From Paenibacillus alginolyticus DSM 5050 = NBRC 15375 (GTDB lineage Bacteria; Bacillota; Bacilli; Paenibacillales; NBRC-103111), in assembly GCF_000422905.1 (NCBI RefSeq), contig NZ_AUGY01000021.1:34368-98367 (forward strand): 64,000 nucleotides of DNA. The letters run 5' to 3'. A program made the translations under genes and the position numbers. Positions 18,134-25,632 of this stretch are shown piece by piece (the stretch's first letter is position 1; each line of letters begins with the position of its first letter). The notes under the pieces were generated by a model that saw only the letters and a list, made by a program, of their open reading frames with translations, was not told the DNA's origin and searched no databases.

Positions 18134-18430
18134 TCATGAAGAAGTCACTTCTGTGAAATGCCACATATGCAGTTTGCGCAGCCCGCCTTCAATCCACTCT
18201 TCCCATAGGGCTTGATGTGAAGCATCTTCAGTTCCATGCAAACGTTCTTGTTTCAAAGTAAGATACTCCTCATACGTAACATCCTTCCAAATTTCCACAA
18301 AAAGTCCTTCCTGATCGGTTCCCTCTAACAGTTCCAATCGCCCTTCCCTCCGCTTCCATTCCTGCATATAGATGAGAAAAGACTCCCGAAAAGCGGGTTT
18401 TATGGCATACTCTACAAAAACTTTGGACAT
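18134..18430 (-). CDS. Hypothetical protein, possible dimeric alpha/beta-barrel fold
   Basis: 98 residues starting MSKVFVEYAIKPAFRESFLIYMQEW. The pattern of an initial beta strand (KVFVEYAIKP), a helix (RESFLIYMQEWKRREG), a second strand with GLFVEIWKDV and a closing strand (LHMWHFTEV) resembles ABM/NIPSNAP-like dimeric barrels. No catalytic motif is evident and the family is not firmly recognised. It stands alone, convergent with gerQ. Confidence 0.7.
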   Translation of the reverse strand: MSKVFVEYAIKPAFRESFLIYMQEWKRREGRLELLEGTDQEGLFVEIWKDVTYEEYLTLKQERLHGTEDASHQALWEEWIEGGLRKLHMWHFTEVTSS

Positions 18431-18606
18431 TTTTAGATCTCCCTCTGATTTATTTTTTGCTCCAAAATGGTAAACTAATAAAAAGACGGAAAAATGACCA
18501 TGCTTACAAGGATAAATGATTCTGTCGTCTTATAAGGATAAGGAAAACTCAGCCCATGCTTACGAAGAAAATTTTCCCTACGGAAAATTCTTAGGAGGAA
18601 ACCCAT

Positions 18607-19590
18607 TTGGACACAGGCACTCATCTCGTTATTGGTTTAGGGTTAGCGGGACTGTCACAAATTGACCCTAGCGTATCTGCGGATTCAGCGGCAACCACTG
18701 CGGTCTTCATTGGAACGGTTATTGGCTCACAGATTCCGGATGTGGACGGGCTGCTTCGTTTTAAAGGGAACGCCACTTACATTCGAAATCACCGTGGCCG
18801 CTCTCACTCCTTGCCAGCTTTACTTTTATGGACACTGCTGATCACTGGAGCTCTTGCTCTGTTCTTCCATGGAATCTCCCTGCTGCACCTGGGTATGTGG
18901 GTAGGAATCGCCGTTTGTTTTCACGTCTTTACAGATTGCTTCAACACCTATGGTACACAAGCATTCCGGCCATTCTCTGAAAAGTGGGTGTCTTGGAACA
19001 TTATACACATCTTTGATCCCTTTATCTTTTCAAGCCACATCGCAGCTATTTTCATGTGGTCCTTCCATGTCGCTAGTCCAAAGCTGGTATTCCCGTCTTT
19101 GTACGGGGTTATCGCCCTATATTACATCTGGCGCTCTCTCGACCATTACATCGTAGAAAAAGGGCTTTATCGCAAAGACCCTACCCATATGCCCGGGGAT
19201 AAATACACACTTATTGTAACATTCAACCTCTATGTGTGGAACGTTGTAAAACGCAGAACTGACGGCACCTTCCAGTTGGGTGAACTGAAGAATTCAAAGC
19301 TTCGGTGGATCGACACCATCAAATGTGAAGACCACCCAGCCATCGAGGCGTCCAAGAATCACGAAGACATCCAAGCCTTACTCTACTTCTCGTCCTTCAC
19401 CTGTGCGGAAGTAAAAGAACATCGCTGGGGCTACGAAGTAAGATGGGCTGATGTGCGTTATCGCCACCGCAAGCAGTATCCTTTCGTCGGCGTTGTCTTG
19501 ATGGATCACAATTTCCAAACACTCGATTCTTATGTGGGCTGGGTGAATGACACTAGACTTGAAAAAAAGCTAAAAGTGGATCTATATTAG
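18607..19590 (+). CDS. YfhP-like membrane-bound metal-dependent hydrolase (DUF457)
   Basis: 327 residues. It starts with TTG after GGAGGAAA: MDTGTHLVIGLGLAGLSQ. The LexA-binding/YdjM-like hydrolase motif is IGSQIPDVDGLLRFKG ... RNHRGRSHSLPALLLW, with HVFTDCFNTYGTQAFRPFS further on; these His/Asp residues are the probable metal ligands. About four to five membrane segments follow, then a ~130-residue soluble C-terminal part. The family matches Bacillus YfhP; the reaction is not established. Confidence 0.85.
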   Translation: MDTGTHLVIGLGLAGLSQIDPSVSADSAATTAVFIGTVIGSQIPDVDGLLRFKGNATYIRNHRGRSHSLPALLLWTLLITGALALFFHGISLLHLGMWVGIAVCFHVFTDCFNTYGTQAFRPFSEKWVSWNIIHIFDPFIFSSHIAAIFMWSFHVASPKLVFPSLYGVIALYYIWRSLDHYIVEKGLYRKDPTHMPGDKYTLIVTFNLYVWNVVKRRTDGTFQLGELKNSKLRWIDTIKCEDHPAIEASKNHEDIQALLYFSSFTCAEVKEHRWGYEVRWADVRYRHRKQYPFVGVVLMDHNFQTLDSYVGWVNDTRLEKKLKVDLY

Positions 19591-19762
19591 AAGCAATCTG
19601 ATAATCAAGAAGGAGTCGCGTGTGCGATTCTGCGAGAGGCCCTTGCAACAGCGCATGGGCCTACTCGATGAACCCCCCTCTCTCAATGGTAGGGAAAGCT
19701 ACGAGTTCGTATTACCTTACCCTACGCCTCCAACTCAATCGGTTGCGATCATTGTTCCTCCG

Positions 19763-20629
19763 CTACCGGAAATATTGTACATGCTCCTGCAGAAAAGCGT
19801 CTAGCGTGCGAGGCTCTCTACCGAGCAAGCGCTTTACTGTGTCCGTGGGCCTTTCTAGCACTACCGTAGACATGGTTTGAATTTCCACAACGTGGCTCGC
19901 AAGCCAAGGAGGCATATGCCCGTACTCGATTAGATTATTGCGTAGTACTTCGGGCTCCATGTTGATGTAGTTTATCGGCCGATCAAGCAGTGCGGATAGT
20001 TTACTTGCGATCTGGGGATAGCTAAAAATCTCTGAACCCGTAAGTGTATAGATTTGGCCTGCTGCCTCGCGATTGGTCAGAGCCTCAGCGGCAACATCTG
20101 CGATATCGCGACAGTCAATGAAGTTACAAGGTGAATCGCCCATGGCGCCGAAGAAAATATTTTGGGTTGTGACCGTTGGTACAAGACGCAATAAATTTTG
20201 CATGAACGCATAGGGGCGCAATATAGTATGAGTAAGACCCGATTCACTCAAAGTTTTCTCGATTTCTTGATGCCAGTCTGCCACTGCTACTGGAGATCTC
20301 TTCTCAAAGGCAGGACTGGATATCTTTACGATGTGCTTGATGCCAGCTTCGGCAGCAATCGCAATGATCGAAGTCTCCAATTCGATCTGATTTGGGCTGT
20401 TGGACATGGCGAGGAAGAGCTGGCTAGCTCCTGCAAACGCGCGGCGCAGTGATTCGTGGTCGGAAGCATCCGCCGATGCGACCTCGATCGTCGACCAGCC
20501 TTTATCCCCGATCTGAGCACTTAACTTCTCAGGCTCTCTGCTCAGTGCTCTGGCGGGCACGCCAAGATCAACCAAACGTTTCAAAAGCGCACTACCTATC
20601 GTACCTGTTGCTCCAAGAATAACGATCAT
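19763..20629 (-). CDS. NAD(P)-binding NmrA-like oxidoreductase/sensor
   Basis: 288 residues, atypical short-chain dehydrogenase. The N-terminal nucleotide site is GATGTIGSALLKRL (residues 6-19), and the later ISSPAF and LRPYAFMQNLL segments are typical of NmrA/QorB-like proteins such as quinone reductases. It lacks a clear YxxxK catalytic pair. RBS GGGAGAAG. It starts two nucleotides after the end of the 21135 gene, so both probably form one MarR-controlled unit. Confidence 0.85.
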   Translation of the reverse strand: MIVILGATGTIGSALLKRLVDLGVPARALSREPEKLSAQIGDKGWSTIEVASADASDHESLRRAFAGASQLFLAMSNSPNQIELETSIIAIAAEAGIKHIVKISSPAFEKRSPVAVADWHQEIEKTLSESGLTHTILRPYAFMQNLLRLVPTVTTQNIFFGAMGDSPCNFIDCRDIADVAAEALTNREAAGQIYTLTGSEIFSYPQIASKLSALLDRPINYINMEPEVLRNNLIEYGHMPPWLASHVVEIQTMSTVVLERPTDTVKRLLGREPRTLDAFLQEHVQYFR

Positions 20630-20631
20630 TT

Positions 20632-21135
20632 TTATCTTCTCCCTTGAAATGATAAATTAGTTTTGACGGCAAGACGCCACCTCCATGTTACTATCGTGCT
20701 GGCAATCACTCCGGATAACGGGAAATCGATCCATATACGATCGATCCAAACCAAATTATCGATAGGAATAATAATTCCCAGTAAGTTAGTTGTCGCCCAA
20801 GCGGCGCATAGGCCCAACATGGCTCCCATCAATGCGAACAGCCCAACCACAACCAAGTGAGGTGCGGCGACGAGCCACCGTTTACGACCTCCCCGAATGC
20901 GCAGCCAAAGGCCAAGCATCAAAGCTATCAAAGCAGATGTTCCACCGATTGTAGTCAAAGCAGCTAATTGGAGCCCCTTGTCAGCAGTGATCAATCCCCC
21001 GATACCTGCCATAATGGCAGGAGATACATAAGCCATAATAACTTCACGCCACAGTACAAAAGTCTTTGCGCCAGAACCAGCTGCCTTGATGTCGTAAAGA
21101 CGTTCTGTCTTATTCGGGTATTCCGTCTTGTTCAT
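20632..21135 (-). CDS. Small integral membrane protein
   Basis: 167 residues with about four hydrophobic segments (AYVSPAIMAGIGGLI, TIGGTSALIALMLGLWL, LVAAPHLVVVGLFALMGAMLG, and IDFPLSGVIASTIVTW). The N-terminal 30 residues are polar. No family recognised with confidence. GAAGGAAGGA is the RBS. It is first in a two-gene unit with the NmrA-like gene, and a probable MarR operator lies 53 bp upstream. Confidence 0.72.
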   Translation of the reverse strand: MNKTEYPNKTERLYDIKAAGSGAKTFVLWREVIMAYVSPAIMAGIGGLITADKGLQLAALTTIGGTSALIALMLGLWLRIRGGRKRWLVAAPHLVVVGLFALMGAMLGLCAAWATTNLLGIIIPIDNLVWIDRIWIDFPLSGVIASTIVTWRWRLAVKTNLSFQGRR

Positions 21136-21187
21136 TCAGTTACATCCTTCCTTTCTTCTTATTAATTATTCAGCAATTGCCTCCATA

Positions 21188-21205
21188 TAATTAGGAAGCT
21201 AACTA
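21188..21205. promoter_or_regulatory. Probable MarR operator upstream of the 21135-19763 unit
   Basis: TAATTAGGAAGCTAACTA is an inverted repeat (TAATTAG-GAAG-CTAACTA, one mismatch). It shares 13 of 18 positions with the site before the marR gene when that site is read on the minus strand. Confidence 0.55.
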
Positions 21206-21242
21206 TAAAAGAGTGAAAATAGGCTAGCTTCACTAGCCCATT

Positions 21243-21806
21243 TTACTCATTACTGATTTGTTCCTTTAATCCGACTGGTTCATCCGTTAGCGCTGAGATG
21301 CCTTGTGTAACTCGGCCGAGCAGATCGAGAAATACGCTGCGTTCCTCGATACTGAGTAAGCCCACCATGGCTTCTAGCCGCGCAAAATGCTCGTGGGCCA
21401 TTTCATGGAGCTTCTTCGCTCCTTGCTCTGTCAATATGACCGCTTTCTGTCGGCCATCGACTGAACTTGATCTCCGGAATACGAGGCCATCTCGCTCAAG
21501 CGTGTCGATAAGACCAGTCACTGTAGCACGTGTAATACCTAAATGCTCCGCCAATTGCGAGGGCAACACTTCTCCTTCGTTATCTTCAAGATCAGCTAAT
21601 AACCGATATCGCCCTGTTGATAAACCGAATCTGGCGAAATGAATCTCCGAAGCATGTCCAAGCTTGGCTCCCGCTGCCATCAGCCTAGATGCGACGAGCA
21701 CAGCCTGTGCGTCTACGTCTAGATTATAACGATCAATCTGACGCTTGGATTGTGCAAGAGAGGGAATAGCTTCAATTTTATTTACTGTATTATTTTCGTT
21801 GGTCAT
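21243..21806 (-). CDS. MarR-family transcriptional regulator
   Basis: 187 residues. An N-terminal helical extension of ~30 residues precedes the winged-helix core: LPSQLAEHLGITRATVTGLIDTLERDGLVFRRSSSVDGRQKAVILTEQGAKKL, which contains the recognition helix and the wing. MarR proteins usually repress their own and neighbouring genes and release DNA on binding phenolics or oxidants. An 18-bp repeat just before the start and a related site before the next operon fit this. No clear RBS precedes the ATG; the leader would be very short. Confidence 0.9.
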   Translation of the reverse strand: MTNENNTVNKIEAIPSLAQSKRQIDRYNLDVDAQAVLVASRLMAAGAKLGHASEIHFARFGLSTGRYRLLADLEDNEGEVLPSQLAEHLGITRATVTGLIDTLERDGLVFRRSSSVDGRQKAVILTEQGAKKLHEMAHEHFARLEAMVGLLSIEERSVFLDLLGRVTQGISALTDEPVGLKEQISNE

Positions 21807-21811
21807 ATATA

Positions 21812-21829
21812 TAGTATGGAACCTAACTA
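21812..21829. promoter_or_regulatory. Probable MarR auto-operator
   Basis: On the minus strand TAGTTAGGTTCCATACTA, an imperfect inverted repeat ending five bases before the marR ATG. Confidence 0.5.
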
Positions 21830-21873
21830 AATTGATGTCAATATATTTTTTACGACTGTGGTGAGGCGCACGA

Positions 21874-21907
21874 AGAAAAAAACCCAGAGGTTTTGGCCCC
21901 TGGGCTT
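21874..21907 (-). terminator. Terminator of the 21952 SASP gene
   Basis: On the minus strand GCCCAGGGG-ccaaaa-CCTCTGGGT followed by TTTTTTTC. Confidence 0.8.
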
Positions 21908-21951
21908 TATTGTTACTTAAATTGGGAAAACTATTGACGAAGTCAGGCTAT

Positions 21952-22179
21952 CTAGCTGCGGAAGCCAGATTGTCCGGCTAGCGTTTGCTCAGCGATTTGT
22001 ACCAAACGGCGAGTAATGTTACCACCGATTGCACCAGCATCGCGAGTAGCCATATAACCCATGTAACCATCTTGAGGAATTTGGATGCCCAGTTCTTGAG
22101 CTACCTCATATTTCAATTGATCTAAAGCTTGAGTGGCTTGTTGAACTACCAGTGTGTTGCTGCTACGATTTTGCGCCAT
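21952..22179 (-). CDS. Alpha/beta-type small acid-soluble spore protein
   Basis: 75 residues. It coats and protects spore DNA. The core ALDQLKYEVAQELGIQIP includes the GPR protease region (around KYEVAQELGI), and GAIGGNITRRLVQIAEQ is the second DNA-binding helix of the family. RBS AAAGGAG. A sigma-G-like promoter lies 60-90 nt upstream. It is nearly identical in its core to the SASP gene at 32559. Confidence 0.96.
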   Translation of the reverse strand: MAQNRSSNTLVVQQATQALDQLKYEVAQELGIQIPQDGYMGYMATRDAGAIGGNITRRLVQIAEQTLAGQSGFRS

Positions 22180-22220
22180 AAGGATCAGACTCCTTTCAGT
22201 CAGCTATAATCTTTGATGTA

Positions 22221-22236
22221 TTTGCAAGCTTGCAAA
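22221..22236. repeat. Perfect 16-bp palindrome in the SASP leader
   Basis: TTTGCAAGCTTGCAAA, perfectly self-complementary, just downstream of the sigma-G-like -10. It can be a regulator site or an RNA hairpin at the 5' end of the message. Confidence 0.5.
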
Positions 22237-22238
22237 GA

Positions 22239-22267
22239 TAGTATGTGGAGGAAATGAATTTATATGC
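22239..22267 (-). promoter_or_regulatory. Sigma-G-like promoter of the SASP gene
   Basis: On the minus strand GCATATA, 15 nt, CATACTA. CATACTA is a very good sigma-G -10. The 32559 SASP gene has the same geometry. Confidence 0.65.
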
Positions 22268-22332
22268 ACGGCGATCAAAAAAGTTTAAAATAAGAAGACA
22301 CTGTTCAATCTTCTAGAAAGTAGGTCATATTC

Positions 22333-22515
22333 ATGAGCAAACCACTCGCTCTTCTTTTCGCTGTTGTTGGCACCCTGCTACTCGCCTCCATCAGCTTATT
22401 CATTGCCCTTAGACAGCCTTGGATGATTCTTGCCTGCTCCATCATCTCCTTAGGCTTTATCGGATATGGATTTGCGGTTAAAGCGAAGATTCGCAAGAAG
22501 AATACGCGGTCTTAA
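22333..22515 (+). CDS. DUF5325 small membrane protein (YlaF-like)
   Basis: 60 residues with two membrane segments (LALLFAVVGTLLLASISLFIAL and WMILACSIISLGFIGYGFAV) and a basic tail (KAKIRKKNTRS). Size, topology and the closing GxGFxxKxKxRKK match Bacillales DUF5325/YlaF. Function unknown. RBS AAAGTAGG. Convergent with trpS. Confidence 0.75.
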   Translation: MSKPLALLFAVVGTLLLASISLFIALRQPWMILACSIISLGFIGYGFAVKAKIRKKNTRS

Positions 22516-22545
22516 CGAAGGAAACAACTCGATCGTCAATAAGAG

Positions 22546-22590
22546 AAAGAGCTCAAACAGCTATACTAGCTGATTGAGCTCTTTTGCTTT
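22546..22590. terminator. Bidirectional terminator between the DUF5325 gene and trpS
   Basis: AAAGAGCTCAAACAGCT-atact-AGCTGATTGAGCTCTTTT, T-rich after each arm on its own strand. Confidence 0.85.
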
Positions 22591-23574
22591 TTACAGAACG
22601 ACGAAGCCCATCCGCTTCTTCACTTCGAGCAGAGTTTGATCAGCTACCTCAGCAGCTTCCTGTGCCCCTTTTTTCAAAATGTCGAAAATTTCGCCTGAAC
22701 TGCGAATTTCACGATAACGTTGTTGGATCGGCTCTAGAACGGCCACGATATGTTCAGCTAAATCCTTTTTGAAAGGACCATAGCCTTGCCCCTCGTATTT
22801 GGCTTCAATCTCCACTAGGCTCATTTCGGCAAAGTGTGAGTAGATTGACATTAAATTACTAACCTCTGGCTTGTTTTGAGGATCATACTTTACCTCACGG
22901 CCAGAATCTGTGACTGCTCGACTAAGCTTCTTACGGATGACATCGGGCTCATCCAGCATGGCAATGTAACTGCCGGCATTTGGGTTGCTTTTGCTCATCT
23001 TTTTGGATGCATCATCCAATGACATGATTCTCGCACCGACTTCTGGCATATAAGGCTGCGGCATGACAAACATTTCACCAAAACGGTTATTGAAGCGGTT
23101 CGCTAAGTCGCGCGTCAACTCCAGATGCTGCTTCTGATCATCTCCGACCGGAATAAGGTCCGCATTGTACAACAGGATGTCTGCTGCCATCAGGGATGGA
23201 TACGTAAATAAGCCGGCACCGACGGAATCCTTGCCTTCGGATTTGTCCTTGAACTGCGTCATACGCTCCAGCTCTCCCATATGCGTCAACGTCGTCATAA
23301 TCCAGCCGAGCTCAGCATGCGCATGAACATGGGACTGCAGGAAAATGGATGCTTTGCTAGCATCTAGTCCCGCAGCAATATAAAGCGAAGCGATGGACTC
23401 TGTTTGCTCTTTCAGAGCTGCCGGATCCTGTGGAACCGTGATAGCGTGCATATCCACGACCATAAAGTAGCAGCGATGCAAATGCTGCAGCTTCACATAA
23501 TTGCGCAGTGCGCCAATATAGTTGCCAATCGTCAGCTGTCCGCTGGATTGCATACCGGATAATACTCGTTTCAT
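22591..23574 (-). CDS. trpS: Tryptophanyl-tRNA synthetase
   Basis: 327 residues, class I synthetase that charges tRNA-Trp. It starts MKRVLSGMQSSGQLTIGNYIGAL (HIGH variant TIGN), and the KMSKS loop is KKMSKSNPNAG. Segments VVDMHAITVPQDP and LMAADILLYNADLIPVGDDQKQHLELTRDLA are TrpS hallmarks. The start is ATG 23574 after GGAGGG; the frame stays open 77 codons upstream only because it crosses the T-box leader. It is regulated by that leader. Confidence 0.97.
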   Translation of the reverse strand: MKRVLSGMQSSGQLTIGNYIGALRNYVKLQHLHRCYFMVVDMHAITVPQDPAALKEQTESIASLYIAAGLDASKASIFLQSHVHAHAELGWIMTTLTHMGELERMTQFKDKSEGKDSVGAGLFTYPSLMAADILLYNADLIPVGDDQKQHLELTRDLANRFNNRFGEMFVMPQPYMPEVGARIMSLDDASKKMSKSNPNAGSYIAMLDEPDVIRKKLSRAVTDSGREVKYDPQNKPEVSNLMSIYSHFAEMSLVEIEAKYEGQGYGPFKKDLAEHIVAVLEPIQQRYREIRSSGEIFDILKKGAQEAAEVADQTLLEVKKRMGFVVL

Positions 23575-23607
23575 TGGATAATCCCTCCAGATTTCTATCT
23601 TATGGTC

Positions 23608-23905
23608 TAAAAAAACAACAAAAAGGCCTCTCCCCGCAAGGGACGAGAGACCGTGGTACCACCCTAATTTGTCCGTGAACAATTGTTCAACAAGACCTTC
23701 AGGCTCTGATAACGGGGAGCTGCCGTTTGGCATACTTGGACAGATGAGGATGTTCTCCGGCCTAGGTTCCGGCAACCTGCATACTGTGTTCAGCCTCATG
23801 CTCAAGGATCCATTCGGTTTGCTTGTTTCACCGGTTCACACCAACCACCGGCTCTCTGAGAAACAGATGACAAACTTACTTGTTCCTATCATCGCGAATT
23901 GATTT
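23608..23905 (-). ncRNA. T-box riboswitch, tryptophan type
   Basis: On the minus strand the leader contains the canonical T-box AGGGTGGTACCACG (rev. of 23651-23664), then a terminator stem CTCTCGTCCC-ttgc-GGGGAGAGGCC with TTTTTG. Upstream are stem I landmarks AGAGAG and GGTGAAAC and a specifier loop GAATGGATCC, in which TGG (23810-23812) is the Trp codon. Uncharged tRNA-Trp should pair with this and with the T-box to favour read-through into trpS. Confidence 0.92.
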
Positions 23906-23911
23906 TATATT

Positions 23912-23939
23912 ATTATACACCCTTACAATTCATTGTCAA
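23912..23939 (-). promoter_or_regulatory. Promoter of the T-box/trpS transcript
   Basis: On the minus strand TTGACA (23934-23939), 16-nt spacer, TATAAT (23912-23917): both hexamers are perfect. Confidence 0.85.
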
Positions 23940-24060
23940 TCAAGGACATTGTCCTAACTGAACCTGCATGTACATAGGATAGATCATACTAGCCTTTCTA
24001 TGCATAAAATAACTCCGCGTCCTTCGTGGACGCATCAACGGACAAAGGGGTGTCATCGAA

Positions 24061-25245
24061 TTGCTATCGACTTTATATCGCTGGAGCCTTCCAATCTCCA
24101 CCGTGATTTGCGCGTTTCTCTTAATCTTAATCGTGACAACAAGAGAGCTTCCACCTATGGGCTTGGTCACATATGAAATCAAACACGTTTTTACAGCCTT
24201 CATGGATATCTTTCTCGATGCATTGCCTTTTATGTTTCTAGGTGTCCTTCTATCCACCGTCGTTGAAAACTTCATTCCTGAGACGTTCATCAGACGTATG
24301 ACGCCGCGGCATCCACTTGGAGGTATCTTATTTGCCTGCGTTCTTGGCATCATGTTCCCGCTCTGCGAATGCGGAATGATTCCTTTTGTTCGCCGGCTCA
24401 TGCGTAAAGGAATGCCCGTGTACATTGCCGTCATCTTCATTCTAGTCGGTCCGATTCTGAACCCCATCGTTTTTGCCTCGACGTTCATGGCTTTCCGCGG
24501 CGAGCCTTCGATGGCCTATTCGCGAATGGGGCTTACCTTTGGCGTGGCGCTCATCGTAGGACTGATGTTGACACGTTTCCTGAAGAGCAGTCCTTTACGT
24601 CATCCTGTTGAATATCAGGGAAACACCCACCATCACAACCATGGGGGTTCCAGCCCTGGACATCACGCCGACCATAGTCACACTCACACTCACGACCATG
24701 ATCATAATCATGGACATAACCTTAACCATGAGAATCATCATGAACATGAACACAATCATGATCATCAACACGATCACAATCACGATCATCATCACGATCA
24801 CGATCACCACCATGGCCACAATCATTCACACGGCGGTAGTCGCGTCATGACAATGTTCAGCCACGGTACGACCGAGCTGTTCGAAATGAGTAAATACTTG
24901 ATGCTGGGCGCTTTCCTGACCGCTCTTATTCAAACTTTCGTCTCCCAAGACAGCTTATCTGCGATCGGTCAGGGGCCTTTCATTTCACATGTGTTCATGA
25001 TGGGCTTTGCCTACCTGCTCTCCCTGTGCTCCACAACAGATGCTTTCGTGGCTGCTTCCTTTGCTAAATCCTTCTCGCCAGGCTCCTTACTGGCTTTCCT
25101 TGTGTTCGGCCCGATGATCGACGTCAAAAGCACGCTGATGATGCTGTCCATCTTTAAAGCCCGCTTCGTGCTGACTCTCTCCATCGTAGTTGCTGTAACG
25201 GTACTGGCGGGTTCATTGCTTATCATGCATTTCTTTACAGCTTAA
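24061..25245 (+). CDS. DUF318-family permease with a large His-rich loop
   Basis: 394 residues, YraQ/YcgR-type permease. Two sets of membrane segments are separated by a ~75-residue cytosolic or external loop (about residues 185-258) that holds roughly 34 histidines in HxH and HDH patterns. Conserved family segments are CVLGIMFPLCECGMIPFVRRLM (with the paired Cys) and VGPILNPIVFASTFMAF, and LLSLCSTTDAFVAASF in the second half. The loop suggests handling of Zn, Ni or Co. The TIGR03943 (YcgQ) partner usually found directly downstream is absent. The start is a TTG with GGGGTG upstream. Confidence 0.85.
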   Translation: MLSTLYRWSLPISTVICAFLLILIVTTRELPPMGLVTYEIKHVFTAFMDIFLDALPFMFLGVLLSTVVENFIPETFIRRMTPRHPLGGILFACVLGIMFPLCECGMIPFVRRLMRKGMPVYIAVIFILVGPILNPIVFASTFMAFRGEPSMAYSRMGLTFGVALIVGLMLTRFLKSSPLRHPVEYQGNTHHHNHGGSSPGHHADHSHTHTHDHDHNHGHNLNHENHHEHEHNHDHQHDHNHDHHHDHDHHHGHNHSHGGSRVMTMFSHGTTELFEMSKYLMLGAFLTALIQTFVSQDSLSAIGQGPFISHVFMMGFAYLLSLCSTTDAFVAASFAKSFSPGSLLAFLVFGPMIDVKSTLMMLSIFKARFVLTLSIVVAVTVLAGSLLIMHFFTA

Positions 25246-25589
25246 AAGGAGATTTTGGATCTGAGCATATAGGGATAACGACATGCAGTCGCCTCCATCA
25301 ATGCTCAACGCCCTGAGCGCAGTCGACTGTGGGTTTGATGTAAAAAATACAGCTAATCCCGGGCAAATCGACGTTTCCAGGTAGATCATGTAAAGAGTGC
25401 AGTAAAATCTTCCAATACTAGCCATTTTGAGCTAAAGCATGAAAATTTGATGTACGAAACTATTCTACTCAAAATGATATGCAACTACATAATTTGCTGC
25501 ACATTTTGCATTTGTTACTTTCATTTGCTACTTTGCAAACTAGTCGTGAACAAAAATTGAGCATTCAACAGCAAATTTCCCCCCAATCG
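25246..25589. other. Gene-free stretch with a degenerate copy of the 19-bp palindrome family
   Basis: No credible frame. At 25447-25462 TTGATGTACGAAACTA and at 25491-25510 AATTTGCTGCACATTTTGCA resemble, base for base with few changes, two units of the array at 32909-33093; TTTGC-tactt... GCAAA lies at 25524-25539. AAGGAGATTTTGG directly after the permease stop looks like a ribosome-binding site for a lost downstream gene, but the frame closes after five codons. Confidence 0.4.
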
Positions 25590-25628
25590 AAAAAGGAGCT
25601 CGCTACAAACAGCGAGACTCCTTTTTTA
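25590..25628 (-). terminator. Terminator of ilvD
   Basis: AAAAAGGAG-ct-CGCT-acaaac-AGCG-aga-CTCCTTTTTT, four bases after the ilvD stop on the minus strand (bidirectional in form). Confidence 0.85.
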
Positions 25629-25632
25629 TAAA

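Noticed and set aside
19620..19880. Short plus-strand frames after the YfhP-like gene
   Set aside because: They run into the NmrA-like gene on the other strand, lack domain features and have atypical codon use.
23575..23805. N-terminal extension of TrpS by 77 codons
   Set aside because: It crosses the T-box leader and its terminator; the family start MKRVLSGMQ has a good ribosome-binding site.
24608..24850. Frames of ~80 codons overlapping the His-rich loop
   Set aside because: They are shifted readings of the CAY-rich repeat region of the permease gene.
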